DNA of 64,000 bases from Dothistroma septosporum (lineage: Eukaryota > Ascomycota > Dothideomycetes > Mycosphaerellales > Mycosphaerellaceae), in the NCBI GenBank assembly GCA_002236755.2, contig NBZP02000048.1, forward strand, positions 1,488,001-1,552,000, given 5' to 3'. Position numbers and translations under genes: made by a program. Positions 43,537 through 55,634 of this stretch are shown here, piece after piece. Below the pieces are notes generated by a model. That model did no database searches, had not been told where the DNA came from, and worked only from the letters and a program-made list of their open reading frames with translations. Position 1 is the stretch's first letter. Every line of letters begins with the position of its first letter.

Positions 43537-46500
43537 CTACACATTCTGGCTTCCGACTGCGCCCAGACTACCGAAAGTGCGAGGCATGCCTGGCGCGCCA
43601 AAGCCCACCGCAGGCGAGGTTTTGCTGGGCATGGGAGATCCTATTTCACCGAGTCCGGTAGGTCCTCGTCCTTGGTCCGGCGTGCTCGCGTGATCCTCCC
43701 ACTTGACCTCGACATTGCCGTTGTCGTCTCTCCGCAAAGACAGTTCGCCGCCCCCGTTATGGTTATCGCCTTCTGTCTCGCAGATGTCTTCGACTTCCTG
43801 TAGTGTGATTGAAGCGTCAAGTGGTGGATGATTGCTCTCGACTTGTCGCAGAAGGACATCAACCTTGTGGTAACCTTCGCCTTCGCCGCGGTTCGCATTC
43901 GACAGCTGGCGACATGCCTTGCAAATCTCTTGCCTGATTGTCAATGGCCTAGGCTGACTGAGCCCCGGAGCGCGACTGTTCATCCCGCCAGGTGCCATCG
44001 GGCCAAAGCCGTTGGTCGCAAAAGCATTGTTGTTCATCCAGCCACCCATGCCTGGGTTTGGCAGGCTACCCCAATTACTCTGGAGACCTGGACTTGATCC
44101 AAATGGCATTGCAGGCGTATTCCACGTGCTTCCAGGTGTGCCAAATCCGCCATTCGGCCCGCTAAATCCTCCCATGGGGTGCATGCCAGAATTCGGAATG
44201 GGTATGCCTCGACCACCAGCGGGGATTTGGGAATGGCGCCTGCTATCTTGCACATCGGGCAGCATCTGCTCTTCTGTATCGTCAAGTAGCGCAGAACTAC
44301 CCAAGTGCTGGCTCACGGCATCAACTTCAGCGTTCGAAGTTGTTTGTTCTGCGCCGGGAGGCTTCACACTGCTTGGTCGCTGAATCGGCGCTGGTCTGGC
44401 AATTGGCTGGTTTGCGGCAAATTCAAATCGCTCTTTGTCAGAAGACTGTTGGCGTGAATGTCCGCCTATGCTAGTCCTCGGCGCATCGACCCCTGGCGCT
44501 CCTGGTGATGGGCCGATTGGAGACGTCTGGTTGTGGTGCAGTGCCTGACCAAAGCCAGGCGGCGCTTGCCCTGGCGTGTCGAATGGGAAGCCTCTCATGG
44601 GAGGCGGAACCATGCCTGGCGGAGGCGCCATACCATTCATACCGGGAGCGCCAAAAGGTATGCGATTAGGTAGACCCATTGGCGGCGGTCCTTGTTGCGG
44701 CGAGAACATAGACATCGGTCCTCTCTGTCCCATGCTTGGAGTGAATGGTCCTTGAGGTCCTGGGAAACACGGGAATCCCATTGGCGACATCGGCCCAAAG
44801 CCTCCATAGTGTTGCTGTGGATGAGCCATACCAGGTGGAGGTTGAATGTATTGCTGGGCCAGCGGAGACGCGTCGGATAGGTGCGGAGGTTGTTGCTGAC
44901 CAGCTGGCTGGCTACTGGGCTTCTGCATGATAGTCTTCGGCTGAACCTGACTTTGCTGCTGCCCGACGCTCCCCGGAGACGAGCTCTTGCTGGGTGCGCT
45001 AGAAGGTAGAGAATGAGACTGCCTAGGAGATGATGCATGTGAGCTGCCTCGTTGTTGCGATGCTTGTCGTTGCTTGGCCGGAGTGGGTGCCTTGGGTATC
45101 GAGGGTGTCGCAATTTGCGGATGTGGCGAAGAGATCCCAGATTGCGTCTGCTTCGGAAAGACTCCCGGGATAGCCACCATACCGGCTTGCGAGGGACGCT
45201 TGGTGATCTGAGGAGGGTGCGGTGCTGGAATCGGATGTTGTGCGGATTTCTCGCGCTCCTTCGCCTCCTTCTCAGATTTCGCCTTTGCTTCGCGGTCACG
45301 CCTGTCTTTCTCCTCCTGAGCTTTGCGCTCCCGAGTCTCCTTTTCTCGTGCCTCGCGATCCTCACGCTCCTTCTTCCGCGCTTCCTCCTTCCTAGCCTTC
45401 TCCGCAGCCTTCTGCTCCCTCGCTTTGTATTCGGCTTCCTCACGGCGTTGCTGCTCTTCCTGCTGCCGCCGTGACCTCTCGGCCTCCTTGCGCGTCTTCT
45501 CCTCTTCTTGTTTCTTCTTCTCCTCCTCCCTCTTCTTGCGCTGCTCCTCCTTCCTCCTCCGCTGCTCCTCCTGCTTCTTCTCTTCGGCTTCTCGCACCTG
45601 ACGCTCCTCCTCAGCCTTCTCGGCATCTCGCTTCGCTTTCTCCTCTGCCTTAGCTTGCGCTTGCTGTTTTTTCTTGTCTTTCTTCTTTTGCGCGTCGCGC
45701 TGCTTCTTGGCCTCTCGCTGAGCTTGGAGCTTTTGGTCGTTGTCGATTTCCTCAAGAAGTTTCATTTGTCGTTCAGCTGCCACTTTTTCTCGATATGCTG
45801 TCAATACACGCTGCTCGAACATGCGGGCAGCAAATATCTGGAACATTCGTCGACCTTCCTGCATACGTTGTTCCTCGGTCAGCCCAACCTGTAGATGATC
45901 AGTTCTGAATTGGTGATGACTTGCCGTTTCAAGCTCGCGATGGCTCACCATCTCGTCCTCTTCCTCCATCTCGTCGTCGAACTCGTCTTGGCTGTCGTAT
46001 GAAGCATCGTCATCGTCGTACTCCTCTGCTGCCAAAGGATCCTCGTGACTGTAGGAGTTCTCATCGGGCGGATAGCCTGTGTGATGTTCTGCTTCATACT
46101 GTGATCGACTCTCACGTTGCATGCGACGCTCCGCGAGCTGTTCCATCATCTCGATAAACTTTCGGCCGTCGTTTTTGAGCAGGTCGTCAGCTACCGTGAG
46201 GAGGTTGTCTGCATTACCCTTTAGCCCGGCTTTCAGCTTGTCAACCCAGGGTGTTAGGATACCTTTGACAGTCAGATGCGAGCCGAAATTAAAGAAGTCC
46301 GGCACGCCTGGGTGCCCTCGCGGGGGCTCAGGCTCAGGCTCTTGATCCAAATCTTCATCGGAGTAAGGCTCGTCGTCTTCTTCATCATCCCCGCTGTACT
46401 CTTCTTCTTCTTCTTCTTCTTCCTCCTCGTCGCTGAATTCGTCCTCGTCCAGGTGTTCGTGCAGATGGCTCGTCCTATGCTGAGGCGGCATGGGCGGCGG

Positions 46501-47304
46501 AGGGTGCGCAAAAGGGTGCTGTCGCTGCTGCAGCGGCGGAGGAATCAGCCCGTCCACAGAAGGTAAAGGTGGGATATCGTGGTGGGCGTATTGCTCAAGC
46601 TCCTCGTAGTAACCCTCGTAAAGCACTTCGAGTTCCTCTTCGATCGCAGTCCGCTTGCGTCCACAGACGGTGCAGGAGCACGAATGCTTCTGCTGAGCTT
46701 TCATCTTCTTGAGCACTGCCTCCTTCTCGATTCTCAGCAGTCCCTTCCGCTGTTCCTCGCTCAGCTCCAGCCAAAACTCTTTGATATTTTGTCGCTCCTG
46801 TGCAGAGGTCGTGTTCCAGATCTTATCGTGGCTATGTCCATGGCGGGCGGGAGGCCTCATCATGCCGGTCGGAGGAGGTTCATGGTTGGGAAGATGCGGT
46901 GGGGAGAGCCGTGCGTCATACGGATGATGATGGTGGTGGTGGTGGTTGTGGTGGTGCGGACTTGGGGCCGGAGCACGTTTCTTCTTGGTCTTCTTCATGC
47001 CCACGGCCGGCGAAGGCGGGTGTAGGCCATTCGTCGCGGGCATTGGCGGCGGTGCATCGTGTTGCTCGTCCTCGTAGTATTCGGGTTCGCCATCCTCCGA
47101 GTAGTCGTCTTCGTCGTCGTATCGCAGTGCGTCCTCTTCGTACCCAGCCGGAGTACCAGGTGCAGCAGAAGGCATAGGTACCTGTGATGCACTTTTCGCG
47201 GCCTGCTTCGCACGTCGCTTCTGCTTCTTGCGGTTCCCCCCCGGCAGTGGAGGAGCAGTTATGACGCCGCTGGCTGGCGGCGCGGTGGCCTGGGTGGTTG
47301 ACAT
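43537..47304 (-). CDS. nst1: Stress response protein Nst1
   Basis: Intronless, 1255 residues from ATG 47304 (MSTTQATAPPASGVITAPPL); the frame runs 18 codons further without an ATG. Features in order: a basic tract KKQKRRAKQAAK, an acidic Tyr/Asp stretch, a His-rich run near residue 120 (HHHNHHHHHHHHPYD), a conserved block with IWNTTSAQERQNIKEFWLEL and HSCSCTVCGRKR, a long acidic run, and a roughly 200-residue Lys/Glu/Arg/Gln-rich coiled coil. The C-terminal third is Pro/Gly/Met-rich and ends with a conserved helix block (RQEICKACRQLSNANRG). This matches fungal NST1, linked in yeast to salt tolerance and mRNA-processing factor Msl1 (family knowledge). It is divergent from RHO2. Confidence 0.92.
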   Translation of the reverse strand: MSTTQATAPPASGVITAPPLPGGNRKKQKRRAKQAAKSASQVPMPSAAPGTPAGYEEDALRYDDEDDYSEDGEPEYYEDEQHDAPPPMPATNGLHPPSPAVGMKKTKKKRAPAPSPHHHNHHHHHHHPYDARLSPPHLPNHEPPPTGMMRPPARHGHSHDKIWNTTSAQERQNIKEFWLELSEEQRKGLLRIEKEAVLKKMKAQQKHSCSCTVCGRKRTAIEEELEVLYEGYYEELEQYAHHDIPPLPSVDGLIPPPLQQRQHPFAHPPPPMPPQHRTSHLHEHLDEDEFSDEEEEEEEEEEYSGDDEEDDEPYSDEDLDQEPEPEPPRGHPGVPDFFNFGSHLTVKGILTPWVDKLKAGLKGNADNLLTVADDLLKNDGRKFIEMMEQLAERRMQRESRSQYEAEHHTGYPPDENSYSHEDPLAAEEYDDDDASYDSQDEFDDEMEEEDEMVSHRELETASHHQFRTDHLQVGLTEEQRMQEGRRMFQIFAARMFEQRVLTAYREKVAAERQMKLLEEIDNDQKLQAQREAKKQRDAQKKKDKKKQQAQAKAEEKAKRDAEKAEEERQVREAEEKKQEEQRRRKEEQRKKREEEKKKQEEEKTRKEAERSRRQQEEQQRREEAEYKAREQKAAEKARKEEARKKEREDREAREKETRERKAQEEKDRRDREAKAKSEKEAKEREKSAQHPIPAPHPPQITKRPSQAGMVAIPGVFPKQTQSGISSPHPQIATPSIPKAPTPAKQRQASQQRGSSHASSPRQSHSLPSSAPSKSSSPGSVGQQQSQVQPKTIMQKPSSQPAGQQQPPHLSDASPLAQQYIQPPPGMAHPQQHYGGFGPMSPMGFPCFPGPQGPFTPSMGQRGPMSMFSPQQGPPPMGLPNRIPFGAPGMNGMAPPPGMVPPPMRGFPFDTPGQAPPGFGQALHHNQTSPIGPSPGAPGVDAPRTSIGGHSRQQSSDKERFEFAANQPIARPAPIQRPSSVKPPGAEQTTSNAEVDAVSQHLGSSALLDDTEEQMLPDVQDSRRHSQIPAGGRGIPIPNSGMHPMGGFSGPNGGFGTPGSTWNTPAMPFGSSPGLQSNWGSLPNPGMGGWMNNNAFATNGFGPMAPGGMNSRAPGLSQPRPLTIRQEICKACRQLSNANRGEGEGYHKVDVLLRQVESNHPPLDASITLQEVEDICETEGDNHNGGGELSLRRDDNGNVEVKWEDHASTPDQGRGPTGLGEIGSPMPSKTSPAVGFGAPGMPRTFGSLGAVGSQNV

Positions 47305-48223
47305 GATCGTGGTCCTCGCAGGCGGAATATTTCTTGCGTGTGATTCTGCTGCTATCACGGATCAGTCACGAGCTGACGGTCGGATATGTGTTGCTGTGGT
47401 GTGGTATGGAGGGTGTATTGCAGCGTTGTGTGGTGCAGCATCTGCCCGCAAGGTGGAGGAGATTGGCGTACCCACACGTCGTCGTTCCCTCCCACGACAA
47501 TAGCGTTGTGGCGGCCGTTGAGTGGCTGTGGCTATGTCATGCGCTATAGTTATTGGTCAAGTGAATACATGTAGTGGACGGTATGGGTACTTCCATTCAT
47601 GTACTTCCCACTTGCAGCAGCATCACTCACAGCGAAGACGCTATGGCCACATGGCGAGCTGCGCCTAAGGCCACCAGATCCGACCACGACAGCCCACATG
47701 CACTGTGCTTTCTCTCTTCTCCCACCACATACTACTCAGACATCACGAGCACCACGGAATCGAAAACACCACCTGTATACGAACAACCATCACACATTGC
47801 TATACGACACGGGTCTGACCTCCAACAGCCGCATTGCGCAAGCTCGAAAGCTTGACCGATTCTGGCCGGACGAGCAACTTGAAACACCGCAGCATTGGCA
47901 GCTCGTATCACGCTGTTGTCCGCCTTACTAAGATCATACACGCACACCCTTTCGCTTTACTCGACCCTGCGCTGTAGCCCTCAACGCAGGACGCACTGTC
48001 GTTTTCACGCACTTGCAACATCTCTCCCCAACACGCGCCGGACCCTGCATAATCAATACACCCGGACGCGGACGACAGACCGGGCGGCCCACCTGGCTGG
48101 TGTAGCTGTATAAGAGAGGGCAGGAGGTGTAGAGTCCATAGTCACTATTCGTTGTGACCTGTCCATTCTTGCCGGGTGTGGTCCTGATCCGCAAAGAGCC
48201 GGACTCGCCAGAGATCAGCCAAC
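47305..48223. promoter_or_regulatory. Divergent NST1/RHO2 promoter region
   Basis: 919 bp between outward-facing genes, with no coding signal. A TATA-like element lies near the RHO2 side. Confidence 0.5.
48109..48114 (+). promoter_or_regulatory. TATA-like element upstream of RHO2
   Basis: TATAAG, 115 bp upstream of the RHO2 ATG. Pattern only. Confidence 0.3.
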
Positions 48224-49006
48224 ATGGCAACACAGCAGGATCAGGTTATGCGAAGGTAAGTCCGTTATATAGGCACTATTCAGGCAGACATTGACGTCGC
48301 TCGCAGGAAGCTCGTCATAATAGGCGATGGTGCTTGTGGAAAGACATCGCTGCTCAGCGTCTTCACACTCGGCTACTTTCCAACTGTAAGCAATTACATA
48401 ACACATTAGCCGCCGAACAGCCTACTGATACACTACCTTCAGCGATATGTGCCGACCGTCTTCGAGAACTACGTGACGGACTGCAGAGTAGACGGCAAAT
48501 CGGTACAACTTGCGCTCTGGGACACTGCAGGCCAGGAAGACTACGAACGACTACGACCACTCGCTTATAGCCAAGCGCATGTGATATTGATCGCATTCTC
48601 TGTCTCCTCGCCCGACTCATTACACAACATTACGACGAAATGGTAGGTATCCTCGTAACCAACCTCTGCCAACTTTCCCACACTCGGACCCAGTCACTAA
48701 CACCCTTGTTCAAATAGGCATCCAGAAGTCCTCGAGCGCTGCCCGAACGTCCCGATCATCCTCGTAGGCCTCAAGAAAGATCTCCGTGACGACCCAGTAG
48801 CCCAGGAAGAGATGCGCAAACGATCCGAAAAGTTCTTGACGCCTGACGAGGGAGAAGAAGTGCGGAAACGGATATCAGCGAAGAAGTACCTGGAATGCTC
48901 CAGTCTTACGGGAGAGGGTGTCGATGATGTGTTCGAAGCGGCGACGCGGCAGTCTCTACTGAGTGGGGATCATAAAGAAAGAGGTGGATGCTGTGTTATA
49001 CTGTAA
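48224..49006 (+). CDS. rho2: Rho-family GTPase Rho2
   Basis: Four exons (48224-48255, 48307-48385, 48443-48642, 48718-49006) join in frame to 199 residues. The P-loop GDGACGKT is at 17-24, switch I YVPTVFENY at 39-47, switch II WDTAGQEDYERLRPLAY from 63, and the guanine motif is LKKDL instead of the usual TKxDL. SSLTGEGVDDVFEAA follows, and the end CCVIL gives a geranylgeranylation-type CAAX box (CVIL). TLGYFPTRYVPTV and CRVDGKSVQLALWD fit Rho2 better than Rho1, Rho3 or Cdc42. Rho2 acts at the plasma membrane upstream of alpha-glucan synthesis and the cell-integrity pathway in fission yeast (family knowledge). Confidence 0.95.
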
Positions 49007-51207
49007 GATTGGCAGGAAGACTCCACTGAGGGAGGCTCTTTTGTATCTTCTGGAGAATGAGTACAGATATGCATATAGAGCGGACGACCTTTGCTGTGGA
49101 TGGCACACGGCGATAGTGCAGGGCAAGCACGACGAAGGAAAGTGACAATCGTTAGCGAGCGAAAAGTTTGGATGGCCTGACCTGTTGAAGGGCATGTGGG
49201 ACAACGACAGAGCAGACTTGCACACGTGTCGACGTCTGGAGCGGTTAATGCGCTGGACAGTATTTTCATGCAATAAGCATTATGTCTTCATGAAAACATT
49301 GAACAGGATATCGGTCATTCTCCTGCGACTGTCATGAAGCAGGACGAACGAATGAAAGTACAAAGAGTGCACTCACGTGATACCTACCTCAAAAGTGGTA
49401 ATAGCATCGGTGCGCGGCTTTGCCGTGCAGTGGGTGCGTTACAGCTCGTTTGATTAGAAGTCTGAGACCCTTCAAGGGCTGCCTCAAAGCAGGGCCAATT
49501 GCACGTGGGCTGAAGTTGAACTGAAGTTTTCGGTGATCGCCACTTCGTACTTTCAACAATCGCAGCTTGGACAGAATCCGAATCTCTCTGGGCGCGTTGC
49601 ATCCCGCGCAATCGTTGAAAAGGTGGGAGGCCATAAGCCACGAGGTTTTGATAGAACACACAGTTGGCTCGATAGTAGTCCAGTAGGGTGTCAGGAAAGT
49701 CGAGAACAACGACTTCCAACAGGCAGGATGTGAAAGGCGTTCCTTCAAACGCGCCATCCTTGCAGAAGAGTTCGGAACGGCTCTTCAGCCCCGACCGGTA
49801 CTCGTCCGCTGTGCCAACGCAACGATGCAGCATTACTGCAGTCATGCCAAGTAGGAAGGAAGGCACAAGCAAGTGATTGTGTGACTCTCCGCATTGCGCA
49901 CCACCAATGAGGTAGGGGGACGGTCAGCTGGAGGGCCGGAAGGTTATGACTGTTGCTGTATGGGGCATATAACAGCATTTTTCGACATCAATCTCTGCTT
50001 GTGAAGTGAAATGTGTCGGAGGTGAGATGCGATTCCCCTGACAAGACGTTGGGCGTGAGATGTGGTTCGAGCGCCGCGGATCTGCCCGGTTTCATGTTCG
50101 CACCGACGGCTCCACTTTGGGCTATGTGAAGGGAGGGCATAATTGTGAAATTTTGTGCTTCCAGATGGCTGGCAATACGATGTGTGTTGACGTCCCTCCA
50201 GCATGGCGATGAGGCCAGCCATGTGCTCAAAAAACACCCTTGATCGGTGGAAGACGACGTAATTGTTGGACAATGTCGATGTGGGCAGTCGTGCAGGACT
50301 GCTTGGTGACGGTCTCCCGGCTTGCATGCCTTTGCATCCTAGCGGCGCGTTTCATTGGCTGCCAGATGCGGACCAGATGAAGTTTTGGTAATAAGAAAAT
50401 GACAGCGACCACGCCTTCAACTACTTCTCGCTGTTCTGCGGCGAAGAAATCCAGGGGTGAGAACAGCCGTGCAGCCTCGAGGACTTGACCAATAGTGTGT
50501 CATGGAGAACGTCGTTCCATGCCGCGGACAGGGCAGACCCTTGAGGAGAAAAGATGTGAGATCGAGAGGAACCAGTCGCGTGAGGGCGGTGAACTTAGGC
50601 CCAGCCCGAGATGCCGGTACCTTAGTGCGAATCTAATACTTTCTACTTTTACGAGGCCTCTCTCCCTCTCCTCACTCCTCAAATCACCACAACATACACA
50701 CCGCGAAGACGCCCACTATCAATCCAAACGGAACATATCAGCGTACTACTCATTCACTTCGTCGTCAAGATGCCGCAGGCTGTCTTTGGGCACTAAATCA
50801 CCACTGGGGAGACGGCCACGTGCTGCCTCTCCAGTTTGGTCACTGCTCATTGAGATCTTCATCTGATACACGACGAAGTCATATCGACTACTCAGGCATT
50901 GCCGACAGTAGTCATTCCGTCCTGTACAGAACTTGAAGTGCATTGGCACTGCAATTCCCAGGCATCGATATATCTACAGAGCGTTTGCATATCTTGCAGA
51001 TCCCACGACGAAGTGATACACAGACCCGACTTCACATGGTAAAGGTCGAGTCCACAGCAGTTTACAGCACCCCATTCGTTGCCCGAAGGCGACATACGCG
51101 ATACTTCCAGGATCGGCAGTGCACTCACTGCACCGAGCATCCCTGCGCCTACCAGAAACACCTCAACCACTTCATTCTTCCCGAAGCACTAGACATACCT
51201 CGATCTG
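49007..51207. other. Intergenic region, possible minus-strand Cys-rich debris
   Basis: No gene supported. A 162-codon minus-strand frame (49872-49384) has no known motif. At 51170-50746 two overlapping minus-strand frames are cysteine-rich (TLCRYIDAWELQCQC, then FCTGRNDYCRQCLSSRYDF) and might be one frameshifted gene. Confidence 0.4.
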
Positions 51208-53440
51208 ATGGCGCACCCAATTTCTCAAGCCATTTCGCATGGAAACATGCACATACTCCAGCAACAGAGGAAGATGCACAACGGCACACCCAAGATGGGA
51301 CACACGAAGACGACGAAGAGCAACATCGCGAAGACTGCAAATGTCGCCCGCACGGGAGATGCAGTATCAGACGAAAGCGATAATGGCGACGCGGAAGGAG
51401 AGTGTACTGCTATTGAAGACGATAGTGACTCTGACGAGGCGGATGCGTTTGCCCTGTCAGGCGTGAGACGTCTTGGGAACAACGGCGTATCAAATCCGGC
51501 AGGGCTTACCGCGCGGGTCGATTTCGACACGGACGAAGAGCAGGCTTCAGCAGGTGCTGAGCACGACAGCGACGAAGAAGACGAAGACTACGGCGCCGTT
51601 GGCGACATCAGCGAGAGCGAAGACGATGAAGCTGAAGACGAGAAGAAGGTTCTGCGTTCGGCCGAGAGGGACCTGATCGCAGAATTCGAGCGAACGGAGA
51701 AACCACGAACGGATAATGCCATGACCGATGTCATGAACGACATGTCACTGAAGGAAGACGCAGCTCTGGCACGCCGTTTGTCGTTGCAGAGCCAGACGAG
51801 CCAGCAGGACGACGATCTGGACCTTGACCTCGACATGAACCAAGACCCATTCAGTGGAGCTGCGTTCATGGCCGAATCGCAGCTTGAGATGTGGGACGAG
51901 GCAGAAGGTCTTTTTGACACTGATCTCGCCAACTGGCGCAATCAAGATTCTGCAGCCAACACTCTCGGCCTGATGGACGTATTGAGCCGCGAAGAAAGTG
52001 CTCCTTCTAATAACAACAACCAGAAGAAAGTACGATTCGAAGAAACAGCTTCTTCGCGCTCGTCCAGTATGACCAGCGAGGACGATCCACGAGATGCTTA
52101 CCCTGATTTGTTCGATTCGCGAGATGACCTCGCCGCAAGACAGCGAGCAATGCTACAGTCCGGCGTTGACGCTGATGCCATTCAAGACGGCGCATCAGAG
52201 TACGATTTTGATTTTGAAGATGAGTACGAGAGAGCCGCATTCGAGATTGATGAGCAGAGCGATTCGGAGGAGACGGGCGACAGTGACTGTAAGCGTGCCG
52301 TGATTTTACTCGTTCGACTTGTTTCTGACACGCAGGAAAGCCGTTGGTGGTGACACCACAGACGAAGAAGACCCTGAAGAACAGCTAGCACGCGTTCGTG
52401 CAATGAAAGCCGCACGCGAGGCACGCAAGGGCAAGGTCGCACCTGCCAACTCACCAAGCAGCGGGCCGAGCACGCCCGTACCCACCAAGCGTTCACCGCC
52501 AGTGATCGCACGTGGCAACGCGGGCAAAACTACGCCGAAGAGCAATGGTCGGCCAAAGATGGGCACATTCGCCCGCGACCCAACTCGTGCCACCGTGACT
52601 GCCGACATCAAGGGCAGCGGTGTGAAGCTTGTCTGTCCTAGCAAGCCACCTGAAGAAGAACGTGCCTACTGGGAACGTGCACGCCAAGCCGTTGGCAGCC
52701 GTGACGGCAGTCCTGGAGGATCCGTTTCGTGGACATGTGCCACTCCTCGTCCTGCCAATGCTCCATATCGACCGCTCACGGCTCGGTCAACTCTAGGGAC
52801 CATGTTTGACGGCAATCTCGACTTCCTGCGCAACAACGACGAGAATGGCATCGCCGATGAGTTGCTCGTTCCTAGCAGAAGCGACAGCATGCAATCGTCA
52901 TTGATTGCCACTGCCATGACCAATGATGAAGAGAGTGAGTACGAGAGCGACGTGCAGATGGAGGACTTCCTTCAGATAAGCGACGACGAGTCCGACGAAG
53001 AGGAGCCACAGTCTGCATCAGATGTCTTCTCGCCGACCCAGTCCACCTTTAGCGATGCTGTCTTCGACTCCCCCATCTACTCTCGCCCAGGCACTAGCAA
53101 CGGTCTTCTGGGCCATCTCGACCAACAACGCGGTCTCGTCTCATCATTCCGCAACAATCAACATCACGTCCGCCAAGTGACATCATTACCAGTCAATCCT
53201 TCTCAGCGTGCTCAAAGACACGAAGCCAATGCTCTTCAAAAAGGCCGTCGCGCCGCAGCCAACACACCAATGACCCCGGCGCGCAAGCAACGCCAGAGCC
53301 AGAATCTGGACCTCACGAACGCTGGCATCAGCAAGACTGCCAGCCCAGTCTTCTCAAAGCGTCGCCGCAGCCGCGGCATTTCTATCACAGGCATGGATCA
53401 AACTCTTACTCGGGATCGCTTCGCTGTTAACCCCCAATAG
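51208..53440 (+). CDS. Large acidic, disordered fungal protein, function unknown
   Basis: Two exons, 51208-52288 and 52341-53440, with a 52-nt intron (GTAAGC..GAAAG, CTGAC branch), give 726 residues. The obvious CAG acceptor five bases earlier would create a stop, so the AAAG acceptor is preferred. The N-terminal half is Asp/Glu/Ser-rich (ECTAIEDDSDSDEADAFALS). The C-terminal half has conserved blocks: EDPEEQLARVRAMKAAREAR, AYWERARQAVGSRDGSP, CATPRPANAPYRPLTARSTL and GTMFDGNLDFLRNNDENGIA, ending in a basic tail. Several Ser-Pro and Thr-Pro sites suggest phosphorylation. The start may lie in an upstream exon: before the ATG the same frame is closed by a TAG. No known domain. Confidence 0.78.
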
Positions 53441-55634
53441 TACTGGATCTACCAACGACTTTGAAACCACAAATACATCCACGACTTTACGACCCCACTG
53501 GCGTTCGGATCGTTTCTTACTGTACTACTACTTCTTCCACACCGCAACATGGATTCGCATCGCAATTTCGACGGGCTACACAAAATGGCAGCACAAGAGA
53601 TGGTATGGCACATGGCAGCGAAAGCAACTGTTTTTGATTTTTGACATGATCTTTTCGACTGTTTGGTATCAGCGCGGCGTTGGTGGCGTTCTTCGTTTAT
53701 CGGACTATGACGCGGATGGCAGTCTTCGGCCCGGTGTCGAGGATGGGTGGTCATTGTCAAGTCTTGTTTGCTGCGCGCGGTGATACCCGAGGGATTGCGT
53801 TGGAGGAGGAAGCACGTCAACCAGTAGAGGTTTTAGAAGGTGGCTTTTCATGCGAGCCAAGGGTGGAGGGACGTGTACGAATTTGGTAGATGCGAGTAAT
53901 ACAAGATGTTTTTGAAGAAGCCTGGTGGCATGCATCCCTTCAATCTTGCCTGCAGGGAATACTTGATGGAAACGATTTGCAATTGACGAGGCCGATCCAA
54001 CGCAGGCTTCAGGTCCACATCGTCCTCGTGACGCTATTGTCCGGCTTGTCGAAGTCTGTGCGGTCAGCATCAAGAGCCAAAGTCGCAGGGTGGACTTCAA
54101 TCCCAGGGCATTGGAGCTATTCACGGTACGTGGTCTCCAGCGTTGACGAGCTGGAACCCAGCTTCTGATCGAGAGGCTGGTGGTGAAGTGAGAGAGGGCG
54201 TAAGATGGCAAAGTGCAGAAATCTGAAGAAGGGGCCGTCAAGAGAAGAGGAGGATTCTCGATGGAGGAAGGCCAGGGTGAAGTGTTCGTACAGGATGGTG
54301 GAGTCGAAGTTGTGATGGAAGATGAGAAGCATGACAGGGTGGTGTAAACACGCGGACTTTGAATTCGTGGCCGAATCAAGCAGGACTGTTGGCGTTCACG
54401 ACGTTGACGTCGAGAAAATTGACCCTCCCAGCCTTGTGGACGGGAAGATACCTACCGACACACGCGTACATGCGCTGGCCAAACTTGATGCCAACGATCC
54501 GGAGAAACAACGGCCTTGCGAACACCTGACACCACCAAGGCAGCGGCCGCCTGGGTACAGAATACGCAATGCACGATATAGCCCAGCACTCCAGGGATAC
54601 AGAGTTTCGCGGTTCGCATCTCCACTCACTACCGAAGTGCAGACGTCACATCTTCGTGTGAGGCTTCCTTCACACAACCTTGCCAACCTTACATTTCACC
54701 TTCGGTAAGGTTCTCATTCACTTCGCACTCAGTGCGAGGTCGTCGACCAATCACCAATGAGCATTGTGGATGTGATTTGACGCTGATCGCAGCTCATCTG
54801 TGCCACTGAATAGACTGCGGCTGTGGCTCAACGAATTGTAAGCGCTCTGTACTTTTCATTGCAATAAATCGTAGCAATGCGTGAGTCTTCGCCGTAACGG
54901 TCCTCGCTCACTCATTTCGAACGTTTGCGACCCGTGTGCTGGACAAGGGTTTCATGGCGGTGCGCGGGATTTGAAGGTGGATGCTTCACCTCCCGCAGTC
55001 GCAACTCGATTTTCGTCTCAGTCCATCTCCTAGGCTGCAGAGTCCGCTGCTTCTTCTCCCACGACCTTTGCAGCAAAGCCGCATGAGGCGGTCAATCTGT
55101 TCTCCTTCTCGTCGGACCCTTGATGCTCATGTTCACGGTGATGCGGGTACACACCGCGACCATCCGGGCATGATATATTGCTAAGCTCACTCAGGTCGCA
55201 CTGCAGTTATAGAGACTGGTATATCTGGCATTCAACATAATCTGCGCCATCACCCTAGCCGTTGGCAGAATCTCCTTCGGCGCCTCGAATGGTTGATACA
55301 TGGCGGAAGTCGGAGACAGGCTGATACTACAGTGAATGTGACGCAGATGTTGTTTTGGCTGTATATCCTGTCTGAAGATATTGTTGTTACGTTGAAGGTT
55401 GGAGAGGTTACGACAACGGCTCCAGGTGCAATGGCTGCGTCGGTTGTGAAGAACGAGCTGTCAGCGACGGGGACAGCTCTTCGGTCTGGCGATCTCGGTC
55501 CTACTTGAAGGAATATGCATTGAGGCATAGAAGGGCTGGCAGATGGTTTACAAGGGTCCAACATTGAGCATACGGCGGTAGGGTGATGCTTTGTTCAGGC
55601 AGAAAGAAATATTGGCTATGGAAACGACTCACCT
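53441..55634. other. Gene-poor region
   Basis: About 2.2 kb. Frames on the minus strand (53705-54379, 54396-54686) overlap each other and show no domain. No gene is supported. Confidence 0.45.

Noticed and set aside
44637..45755. Arg/Lys-rich 372-codon frame inside NST1
   Set aside because: Out-of-frame reading of the NST1 coiled coil; the composition follows from shifted GAG/AAG codons.
49384..49872. 162-codon minus-strand frame as a secreted protein
   Set aside because: The N-terminus is weakly hydrophobic but not a convincing signal peptide, and the rest has no family resemblance.
53705..54379. 224-codon minus-strand frame
   Set aside because: Ser/Thr/Pro/Leu-rich composition typical of a shadow frame; overlaps other frames without domain.
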